Shown in pieces: positions 1 through 6,013 of a stretch of 12,167 nucleotides of DNA (the stretch's first letter is position 1; every line of letters begins with the position of its first letter). The notes beneath the pieces were generated by a model. It worked only from the letters and a program-made list of their open reading frames with translations. It did no database searches and was not told the origin of the DNA. Location: the NCBI GenBank assembly GCA_001873755.1, contig MNZT01000021.1:1-12167 (forward strand). Direction: 5' to 3'. Origin of the DNA: Candidatus Wirthbacteria bacterium CG2_30_54_11 (GTDB lineage Bacteria > Patescibacteriota > CG2-30-54-11). A program made the translations under genes and the position numbers.

Positions 1-2
1 AG

Positions 3-1787
3 CAGGACATCCTGAACGCCTATATCAACGGCCGCGGTTCTGTCACCATGCGTGCCCGGACCACCATGGAAGAAGCCAAGAACGGCAAGACCTCCATCAT
101 CGTGGACGAGCTGCCTTATCAGGTGAACAAGGCTACATTGATCCAGAAGATCGCCGATCTGGTCAAGAATAAGCAGATCAAGGGGATCGCTGACCTGCGC
201 GATGAAAGCGACCGCTCAGGCATGCGCATCGTGATCGAGCTTAAAAGAGATGCCATACCAAAGGTCATATTGAACCAGCTTTTCAAGCATACCCAGCTTC
301 AGCTGAATTTTAATTTCAACATGGTCGCCCTGGTGGACGGCCGTCAGCCCAAAGTTCTGCATCTGCGGAAGATCCTGCAGTGCTATATCGACCACCGCAA
401 AGTGGTCATCACCCGCCGCACCCGCTTTGAGCTCAAACAGGCTGAGGACCGTGCGCACATCCTTGACGGTCTCCTGATCGCACTCAATCATCTGGATGAA
501 GTCATAGCCACCATCCGGGCGTCCGCCAATGCAGAGGTAGCTGAGACCAATCTTATTGAAAAGTTTGAGCTTTCCGTACGCCAGGCCAAAGCCATTCTGG
601 AAATGCAGCTCCGTCGCCTCGCGGCTCTGGAACGCCAGAAAATTGAGGATGAATACCGTGAGATCATGATGCTCATCACTGAGCTGCAGTCCATCCTCGC
701 CGATCCTCGTAAGATCCTGTCCATCATAAAAAAAGAGCTCTCCGAGCTCAGCCAGAAGTACGGCGATGAACGCCGGACCAAGGTCATCCCCACCGCGATC
801 GGCCAGTTCAACGAAGAAGACCTGATCAAGGAAGAGGATGTCTACATCACCATCACCCGTGACGGCTATATCAAGCGCATGTCGCTCGATACTTACACCT
901 CCCAGCACCGCGGCGGCAAGGGTGTCATCGGCATGACCACCAAACAGGAAGACGTGGTCGAACACCTGCTCGTCATGTCGACCCATCACTATCTTCTGTT
1001 CTTTTCCAACCGGGGCAGAGTGTTTAAGCTGAAAGCATATGAAATCCCGGAATCCAGCCGCACGGCCAAAGGTCAAGCGCTCATCAATCTGATCCCCATA
1101 GAACAGGGTGAAAAGATCTCCGGTGTGCTCAGCATTGACCGGTTCAACAGCGACGTCTGCCTGGTCATCGGCACCCGCAGCGGCATCATCAAGAAGACCG
1201 AGCTCAGAGAATACGAGAACATCAGAGCCTCCGGCATTATCGCCATCAACCTCAGGGACACCGACGAGCTGTCCTCTGTCCGCCTCATCCACCAGGGCGA
1301 GCATATCATAATGATCACGGAACGAGGCCAGTCCATCCGCTTTGATGAAAAAGATACCCGTGCCGTAGGGCGCAACAGCATCGGCGTCATCGGTATCCGA
1401 TTGAACTCGGGAGACCGTGTCCTCGATATGGACGTGATCGACCCCAAGGATGAAGAAAAACAGCGCGTCTGCATTATTTCTTCGCACGGCTACGGCAAAT
1501 GCACGCTCGTCAAACACTTCCCGCTTCAAGGTCGGGGAGGCAAGGGCGTCAAAGCGGCTCAGATCACGTTAAAGACAGGTGAACTTGCAGCCTCTCGTAT
1601 CCTTGACCAGACAGACGAAGATCTGGTCGTCATATCCAAGCTCGGCCAGGTCATCAGGCTTCCGGTGCGCAATGTGAACACCCTCGGAAGAGCTACCCAG
1701 GGTGTACGGGTGATGAGACTAAACCCTGACGACGCCGTCGCCGAAATGGCGACTCTCCCGGAACAGGAAGAACCGCCTCAAGAATAG
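3..1787 (+). CDS. gyrA: DNA gyrase subunit A, C-terminal part (5' end outside window)
   Basis: This is the 3' portion of gyrA; the reading frame is already open at base 3, so the true start and the catalytic tyrosine lie upstream. About 594 residues are visible. They begin in the breakage-reunion domain with the GRGSVTMRART stretch, continue through the long coiled-coil segment (about 370-800), and end in the beta-pinwheel C-terminal domain that wraps DNA. The GyrA box that separates gyrase from topoisomerase IV is visible as QHRGGKG (bases 903-923). A second box-like motif, QGRGGKG, lies in a late blade (1527-1547), as expected for a repeated-blade fold. Gyrase introduces negative supercoils using ATP in an A2B2 complex with GyrB. 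The protein ends in a short acidic tail (PEQEEPPQE). No clear terminator follows it. A 437-residue open frame on the opposite strand here is a shadow of this gene. Confidence 0.96.
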   Translation, partial: QDILNAYINGRGSVTMRARTTMEEAKNGKTSIIVDELPYQVNKATLIQKIADLVKNKQIKGIADLRDESDRSGMRIVIELKRDAIPKVILNQLFKHTQLQLNFNFNMVALVDGRQPKVLHLRKILQCYIDHRKVVITRRTRFELKQAEDRAHILDGLLIALNHLDEVIATIRASANAEVAETNLIEKFELSVRQAKAILEMQLRRLAALERQKIEDEYREIMMLITELQSILADPRKILSIIKKELSELSQKYGDERRTKVIPTAIGQFNEEDLIKEEDVYITITRDGYIKRMSLDTYTSQHRGGKGVIGMTTKQEDVVEHLLVMSTHHYLLFFSNRGRVFKLKAYEIPESSRTAKGQALINLIPIEQGEKISGVLSIDRFNSDVCLVIGTRSGIIKKTELREYENIRASGIIAINLRDTDELSSVRLIHQGEHIIMITERGQSIRFDEKDTRAVGRNSIGVIGIRLNSGDRVLDMDVIDPKDEEKQRVCIISSHGYGKCTLVKHFPLQGRGGKGVKAAQITLKTGELAASRILDQTDEDLVVISKLGQVIRLPVRNVNTLGRATQGVRVMRLNPDDAVAEMATLPEQEEPPQE

Positions 1788-1797
1788 GGCAGCCGGC

Positions 1798-1826
1798 TTT
1801 ACACTCCACAGGTTTTTTGTTACATT
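1798..1826 (+). promoter_or_regulatory. Putative sigma70-type promoter for the zinc-ribbon/min operon
   Basis: TTTACA (1798-1803, five of six matches to the -35 consensus) is followed after exactly 17 bases by TACATT (1821-1826, four of six). Transcription would start near 1833, about 24 bases before the ATG at 1857. The surrounding sequence is T-rich. Read-through from gyrA cannot be excluded because no terminator is seen between them. Confidence 0.45.
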
Positions 1827-1856
1827 TCATTTGTTTTTTCACACCTGAGGTGACCC

Positions 1857-2384
1857 ATGCTTGATTTTGGTATTTTTCTCGAATCCAAGCCAATCCTCTA
1901 CACCCTGATCTTCCTGGGGCTCTCACTTGCGGCCATGTGGATCCTCTCGATTTACTGGGTGTATCAGGACATCTTCACCCGGTCGAAAAATGCAGTTCTG
2001 CAGATCGTCGCCATCGTGGTCGCCATCGTTTTTCCGTTCGCCGGCCTGCTCATGTATGTTCTCCTCAGGCCCGGTCAGACCATGGAGGAGCGGCGCCTCC
2101 AGCTTCTCGATGAAAAGATCATGCGCCGTCAGATCGGCGACCTCGCCCTGTGCCCTCACTGCCGCAAATCAGTTGATGATGACTTCCTGTTCTGCCCGTT
2201 CTGCCGGAAAAAGATCAAGGATACCTGCCCTGGCTGTGAGCATATCGTCACCCGGCAATATGAAGTGTGCCCCTATTGCGGCTACGACCTCCAGATGGCC
2301 AAAACTTCGAAGAAGCCGCTGCCTGAAAAGGACCTTTCGCCGGCTGCTGATCTAGAATCTAAAACAAAGCAGATCAAAAAATGA
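1857..2384 (+). CDS. Membrane-anchored double zinc-ribbon protein
   Basis: A 175-residue protein with two predicted membrane helices (about residues 15-37 and 46-71), then a charged linker and four CxxC knuckles: C99/C102, C113/C116, C124/C127 and C138/C141. Four knuckles are enough for two structural zinc ribbons on the cytoplasmic side. The tail after residue 146 is lysine-rich and probably disordered. The helix pair resembles the small N-terminal hairpin found in phospholipase D-like membrane proteins, but no catalytic motif is present. The start is supported by GAGGTGA at 1847-1853. The stop overlaps the next start as ATGA (2381-2384), which implies translational coupling. It is the first gene of an operon ending in minD-minE, so a role at the membrane in division or envelope assembly is possible; that is inference only. 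No specific function can be assigned. Confidence 0.85.
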   Translation: MLDFGIFLESKPILYTLIFLGLSLAAMWILSIYWVYQDIFTRSKNAVLQIVAIVVAIVFPFAGLLMYVLLRPGQTMEERRLQLLDEKIMRRQIGDLALCPHCRKSVDDDFLFCPFCRKKIKDTCPGCEHIVTRQYEVCPYCGYDLQMAKTSKKPLPEKDLSPAADLESKTKQIKK

Positions 2385-2821
2385 ATACGACAGGAAACCA
2401 GCTTCAAACACTTTTTGATACCGACAATTTGTTCAATGTTCATCCACCAAGCGCGTTTAGCACGGCATCGGTATATTTCACGGTCTTCTTTCTGCTGATA
2501 GCTGTATGGATTATTGCGCCCTTCGTCCTGAAGACCATGTTCCCGGCCAAGGGATCTGCCATCCTGCGTCAGTTCCTCCGGAAGATCACATCCTATTTCG
2601 CGACGGCCTCGCTTCTGGGTGTTTTTCTCGTCTGGTGCAGGATCCAGTATATTGCCTTCTTTTCCATGCGGATCTGGCTTTTATCGCTGGTACTCCTACA
2701 GATCGGCATGGCTCTCTACTTCATCTACGAAGCCCGAATCCTCTATCCCAGATTTATGTCCATGTACAGGCAGCAGCTGGAAAAAGAAAAATATTTACCT
2801 AAACGGAAAACACGCAAGTAA
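2381..2821 (+). CDS. Small integral membrane protein of unknown function
   Basis: A 146-residue protein that I do not recognise. About 30 polar residues are followed by three likely membrane helices (about 31-51, 72-90 and 95-117) and a strongly basic C-terminus (KYLPKRKTRK) that should face the cytoplasm by the positive-inside rule. There is no signal-peptide cleavage site and no catalytic motif. Its ATG overlaps the stop of the zinc-ribbon gene, and minD begins 15 bases after its stop, so all of these are probably made from one message. A second open frame (2506-2802) inside it is a shadow. The conserved-looking placement next to minD makes it a candidate membrane partner of the Min system or simply an envelope protein; the sequence does not decide between these. 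Confidence 0.8.
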   Translation: MNTTGNQLQTLFDTDNLFNVHPPSAFSTASVYFTVFFLLIAVWIIAPFVLKTMFPAKGSAILRQFLRKITSYFATASLLGVFLVWCRIQYIAFFSMRIWLLSLVLLQIGMALYFIYEARILYPRFMSMYRQQLEKEKYLPKRKTRK

Positions 2822-2836
2822 GGTGAAGGAGCCAGT

Positions 2837-3649
2837 ATGGGGAAAGTTTTAGTCATCACTTCCGGAAAGGGCGGCGTCGGCAAAACGACGACGACTGCCA
2901 ATCTAGGATCTGCTCTGGCTCTGCTCGGAAATAAAGTCGCGGTCGTGGACGCTGATATCGGCCTGAGAAACCTCGATGTCATCATGGGGCTTGAAAATCG
3001 CATCGTCTACGACGTCGTGGATGTGATCGAAGGCACCTGCAAACTGAAACAGGCTCTGATCCGTGACAAGAGTTTTGACAATCTCTTTCTCCTCCCGGCC
3101 GCACAGACGCGCGACAAGAACGCCGTGACTCCTGCCCAGATGAAAGAGATCTGCAAGGACCTGGAAGAAAAATACGACTATGTACTCGTCGACTCACCCG
3201 CCGGCATCGAGCAGGGTTTCAGGAACGCCATAGCCGGCGCCCACCATGCCATCATCGTCACGACCCCGGAAGTTTCTGCCGTGCGCGATGCGGACCGGAT
3301 CATCGGACTGGTGGAAGCGGCTGAGCTCGATACTCCCATGCTCATCATCAACCGCATCCGCCCGGCCATGGTGGAAAAAGGCGACATGATGTCGGTCGAG
3401 GATGTTCTCGATATTCTCGCCATCAATCTGCTGGGCATCATCCCGGACGACGAAAAAGTGATCACCACGAGCAATAGAGGTGATCCTGCGGTCCTCGACA
3501 AGAAATCAGGCGCTGGCCAGGCATATCAGAATATTGCTCTCCGTATCATGGGGGAAGAAGTCCCCCTGATGAATCTGAAGAAAAAGCCCAAGGGACTCAA
3601 GGGGATCTGGCACGGGGTCAAAAAAACATTGAAAAAGCGGGTCATATAG
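2837..3649 (+). CDS. minD: Septum site-determining ATPase MinD
   Basis: A 270-residue ParA/MinD-family ATPase, the normal length for MinD. The deviant Walker A motif GKGGVGKTT spans residues 10-18, with the signature lysine K11 and phosphate-binding K16. A DAD switch lies at 38-40 and the Walker B-like VLVDSPAGIE contains D119. Motif INRIRP (171-176) is the usual base-recognition region. The last 17 residues (about 254-270) can form a basic amphipathic helix, matching the MinD membrane-targeting sequence. With ATP it dimerises on the membrane; MinE stimulates hydrolysis and release, which sets up pole-to-pole patterning that keeps the division ring at mid-cell. The start has GAAGGAG at 2825-2831. 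MinC, normally encoded just upstream, is absent from this window. Confidence 0.97.
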   Translation: MGKVLVITSGKGGVGKTTTTANLGSALALLGNKVAVVDADIGLRNLDVIMGLENRIVYDVVDVIEGTCKLKQALIRDKSFDNLFLLPAAQTRDKNAVTPAQMKEICKDLEEKYDYVLVDSPAGIEQGFRNAIAGAHHAIIVTTPEVSAVRDADRIIGLVEAAELDTPMLIINRIRPAMVEKGDMMSVEDVLDILAINLLGIIPDDEKVITTSNRGDPAVLDKKSGAGQAYQNIALRIMGEEVPLMNLKKKPKGLKGIWHGVKKTLKKRVI

Positions 3650-3663
3650 CAAAAGGAGCTCGA

Positions 3664-4122
3664 ATGCCGAGTATCTGGGAAATCATGATCAATATCTTCA
3701 AAAAAGGCTCCGACGACGCTGACACCGCTCACGACCGTCTGAAGCTCGTATTGAGAAAAGACCGGGTCAAGATCACGCCGGAAGCGCTCGAAGGGATCAA
3801 GAGAGATATCCTGAAAACCATATCTCAATATGTCGATATCGAAGAAAACAATCTCCAGCTCGATATCCAGTATACCGGTACGGACACCTCAATCGTAGCC
3901 AGCATGCCGGTCAAGGGCGGCCGAGCCGAGATCACCGGCAAACGCACCGTCGCGACTCCGGATAAGGACGAAGCCACCGCTGCGCTCAAGCCACCCAAAA
4001 GCCCGAAAACAGCAGCGAAAAAGCCCAGAAAATCTGGGACCAAGAAAACCGCCAAGAAAAAAAGTACCCGGAAAAAAGCAGCGGCTCAGACAAAACCTGT
4101 TGCCGTAAAACCTGCTGTCTGA
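3664..4122 (+). CDS. minE: MinE with a long lysine/alanine-rich C-terminal tail
   Basis: Residues 1-87 look like a complete MinE: a short amphipathic N-terminus (MPSIWEIMINIFKK), the MinD-contacting segment (about 21-34, AHDRLKLVLRKDR) and the dimerisation/topological domain (about 35-83, ending in SIVASMPV). MinE proteins are usually near 85-90 residues. This one runs to 152 because of a tail of about 65 residues. From residue 109 the tail is made almost only of K, A, P, T, S and R, with about 15 lysines, resembling histone H1 or HU-type tails. The start has AAAGGAG at 3652-3658, 14 bases after minD. The tail is in frame with no internal stop, and the TGA stop precedes a terminator hairpin. 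MinE stimulates the MinD ATPase; what the tail adds is unknown, with DNA, RNA or membrane binding all possible. Confidence 0.9.
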   Translation: MPSIWEIMINIFKKGSDDADTAHDRLKLVLRKDRVKITPEALEGIKRDILKTISQYVDIEENNLQLDIQYTGTDTSIVASMPVKGGRAEITGKRTVATPDKDEATAALKPPKSPKTAAKKPRKSGTKKTAKKKSTRKKAAAQTKPVAVKPAV

Positions 4123-4147
4123 TTCAGTAGAACCGCTATCAGTTACT

Positions 4148-4181
4148 CAATTGCCAGCCTTTTAGGACTGGCAATTGTTTT
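4148..4181 (+). terminator. Hairpin terminator after minE, abutting the next gene's RBS
   Basis: A perfect 10-bp stem, CAATTGCCAG (4148-4157) with CTGGCAATTG (4168-4177), closes a 10-base loop and is followed by TTTT (4178-4181). The T-tract is short, so termination may be incomplete. The hairpin ends only 8 bases before the ribosome-binding site of the next gene. Confidence 0.7.
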
Positions 4182-4197
4182 CTCCGAGAGGATCTCC

Positions 4198-5043
4198 ATG
4201 ATCAAACTGATCGTATCTGATATCGATGGGACCCTCATCGGTTCCTCCCTTGCCATCTCGCAGCCGGTCCGTGAAGCAGTGAAGGCGTTCGAAGCGAACG
4301 GTGGCTTTTTTTCGGCCTGCACCGGCAGGTTCGCAGGCAGCGGACTGCTGGTGGCCCAGACCCTCGGGCTGAATGCACCCTGCGTGTTTTCCGATGGTGC
4401 GCTGGTCATGTGGCCAAAAACCGGAGAAGTGCTCTACGAACAGACGATACCTATCGAGGCCGTCAGAGAGCTGGCTGTTTTCTGCCAGGCTCATGGCCTG
4501 GTCGTAGAACTCTACGACCGGACGAACTATTTTGTAGAGCACCGGCACGAGCTCATCACCATGCATGGCAAAATGCTCGAAGTATATCCGGTAAAACGGC
4601 GATTTGAACCTCAGTTCTGTGACTTTTCGACCGTACTTACTGAAGAGCACCACTGGATCAAAGCAGTGATCCTCTGTGACCACCCCGAGCGAAAAAAACT
4701 TATCGATCAATTTGCACAGGAACATCCAGAAACACTCAGGTTCAGCTCAGCCAAAGGTCCTGACAAGGATCATCACCACATCACCTTCTTCAATATAACC
4801 CATCCTGCGGTCAGCAAGGGCCTAGCTGCCTTGATGGTCGCCCGGGAGCTGGGTATTTCTGTCGCCGAAACCATGGCGATAGGGGATGCCAATAACGACG
4901 AACCACTCTTCGAAGCTGCCGGCGTTCGAGTTGCCATGGGCAATGCCACCAAAGAGCTGAAGTCCCTTTCGACCCATATCGTGGCCGACTCTGACCATGA
5001 CGGCGCAGCCGAAGCTATTTTGACCATCGCGATGAAGGAGTAG
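4198..5043 (+). CDS. Cof-type HAD-IIB family phosphatase
   Basis: A 281-residue HAD hydrolase. Motif I is DIDGT, with nucleophile D8 and general acid D10. Motif II is the threonine T42 in ACTGR, and K207 is the likely motif III lysine. Motif IV is GDANND (229-234), whose D230 and D234 should bind magnesium. The region between motifs II and III (about 80-200) is the C2 cap typical of the Cof/YkrA group, which dephosphorylates small molecules such as sugar phosphates, pyridoxal phosphate or flavin mononucleotide; the cap sequence does not let me choose. The start has GAGAGG at 4186-4191. Its stop is two bases before the next HAD gene, so the two are co-translated. A location shortly upstream of glmS hints at sugar-phosphate metabolism, but this is inference. 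Confidence 0.9.
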   Translation: MIKLIVSDIDGTLIGSSLAISQPVREAVKAFEANGGFFSACTGRFAGSGLLVAQTLGLNAPCVFSDGALVMWPKTGEVLYEQTIPIEAVRELAVFCQAHGLVVELYDRTNYFVEHRHELITMHGKMLEVYPVKRRFEPQFCDFSTVLTEEHHWIKAVILCDHPERKKLIDQFAQEHPETLRFSSAKGPDKDHHHITFFNITHPAVSKGLAALMVARELGISVAETMAIGDANNDEPLFEAAGVRVAMGNATKELKSLSTHIVADSDHDGAAEAILTIAMKE

Positions 5044-5045
5044 TC

Positions 5046-5717
5046 ATGTCCCGTATCCAGGCGGTGATCTTTGACATGGATGGCGTCATCATCGACTCGC
5101 AGACCAGGTGGATACCCATCGCAGAAGAGCTCTACAGTCATTTGTTCCCGGGGTATGATCAGGAGCAGATCCTCGCTCTATCCAAAGAGATTCATGGGAT
5201 CAGTTTTGCTGACGAGTATATCGTACTTCGAGACAAACATGGCCTCGATATCACCCAAAAAGATTTTTTCGACCTATATGGCAAGTCAGCTCAAAAACTC
5301 TATCATGAACAGGCAGTCCTCAGTCCACATCTGTTAGACTTTTTGGACAGTCTGAAACCATCCTACCAGATCGGCCTTGCCTCCAATTCTTTCCGTCCCT
5401 GGATCGATATCGTTCTGCAACGGTTCGAACTATCTGTCTATTTTGACGTCGTGACGACTGCCGATGATCTGAAGGGTGGGGGCAAGCCCTCGCCTGAGAT
5501 CTTCCTCCTGACTGCGGAACGGCTGGGAGTCCCCGCCTCAGAGTGCGTGGTCATCGAGGACTCCATCCCCGGCGTTACCGCCGCTCAGGCAGCCGGGATG
5601 CTCTGCATCGGTTATCATGGTCACAGTCCGGTCGAACATGTCGCTCAGGCAGATGTGAAGATCAAGTCGTTCGCCGAAGCATCTGAAGCCCTTGCAGGAC
5701 TCCTCAAAGGCATCTAG
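5046..5717 (+). CDS. HAD-IA family phosphatase/phosphomutase (beta-phosphoglucomutase-like)
   Basis: A 223-residue HAD protein of subfamily IA with the usual order of motifs: FDMDGVIIDS with D10 and D12, a helical C1 cap (about 16-90), LASNS with S113, GKPSPEIF with K147, and VIEDSIPGV with E171 and D172. This set is shared by beta-phosphoglucomutase, phosphoglycolate phosphatase and 2-deoxyglucose-6-phosphate phosphatase, and the substrate cannot be read from the motifs. The start has AAGGAG at 5035-5040 inside the end of the preceding HAD gene, so the pair form a coupled unit with different cap types (C2 then C1). No terminator lies between this gene and glmS, so read-through into the glmS leader is possible. 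Confidence 0.9.
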   Translation: MSRIQAVIFDMDGVIIDSQTRWIPIAEELYSHLFPGYDQEQILALSKEIHGISFADEYIVLRDKHGLDITQKDFFDLYGKSAQKLYHEQAVLSPHLLDFLDSLKPSYQIGLASNSFRPWIDIVLQRFELSVYFDVVTTADDLKGGGKPSPEIFLLTAERLGVPASECVVIEDSIPGVTAAQAAGMLCIGYHGHSPVEHVAQADVKIKSFAEASEALAGLLKGI

Positions 5718-5720
5718 AAT
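5692..5720 (+). promoter_or_regulatory. Possible promoter for glmS-metK
   Basis: TTGCAG (5692-5697, three of six matches) and TAGAAT (5715-5720, five of six) are spaced by exactly 17 bases. The -10 overlaps the stop codon of the preceding HAD gene. Transcription would start near 5727 and give a leader of about 287 bases that includes the whole structured region before glmS. The weak -35 keeps confidence modest. Confidence 0.35.
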
Positions 5721-5742
5721 AGTGCCGGTCGACTGATATCCA

Positions 5743-6000
5743 GGTAGTACAGGGAATAGATAACGAAGCGTGTGGTCCTCCGAAGTTCATTCGACGTAGG
5801 AGGATACGAGGAGAAGGCCATGAACTGCCATGGTTCATGGGATCGGACCCCCGACACCAGGCCGGGGAGTATCTGCGGAAACCTTCCGGTGCACTTTCCC
5901 GTCGTAAACCGGCTGTCAAAACCGATGAGGGACAAAGCAGCCTGGCCAGGAAAGGACATACTATCCGTCATCTGACGGCAGCACAAACCAGTACTCTACC
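5743..6000 (+). promoter_or_regulatory. Structured 5' leader RNA of glmS, family not recognised
   Basis: The 296 bases between the HAD stop and the glmS ATG hold no convincing gene but many complementary segments. GGTAG (5743-5747) pairs with CTACC (5996-6000), extended by TAC (5748-5750) with GTA (5991-5993), and so could close a domain of about 258 nt. Inside it: a hairpin of TCCTCC/GGAGGA with inner CGAA/TTCG (5776-5804); a perfect 8-bp hairpin CCATGAAC/GTTCATGG (5818-5840); CCCCG/CGGGG (5849-5867); CGGAA/TTCCG (5876-5888); GGCTG/CAGCC (5911-5942); and CCGTC/GACGG (5965-5978). CCAGGC in one loop (5857-5862) could pair with GCCTGG (5940-5945) as a pseudoknot. The domain ends 13 bases before the ATG, next to the likely ribosome-binding site AAAGGG. 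glmS is controlled by a self-cleaving ribozyme in many Firmicutes, but I do not see that ribozyme's conserved segments. Confidence 0.5.
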
Positions 6001-6013
6001 GAAAGGGCTAACC

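Noticed and set aside
216..1529. 437-residue open frame on the minus strand opposite gyrA
   Set aside because: It is the mirror of a highly conserved gene in G+C-biased codons; the protein is rich in D, V, F and H with no recognisable motif or ribosome-binding site.
5911..5918. GGCTGTCA in the glmS leader as part of a lysine riboswitch
   Set aside because: A single short match to a piece of that riboswitch; the other conserved lysine-riboswitch segments are not present.
5837..6013. N-terminal extension of glmS from an upstream in-frame ATG
   Set aside because: GlmS needs its cysteine directly after the initiator methionine; the extension is low-conservation-like sequence lying over predicted RNA stems.
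5720..6013. Classical glmS ribozyme
   Set aside because: The conserved core segments I remember are missing; only AGTGCC at 5720-5725 resembles the start of the core. A covariance-model search would settle this.
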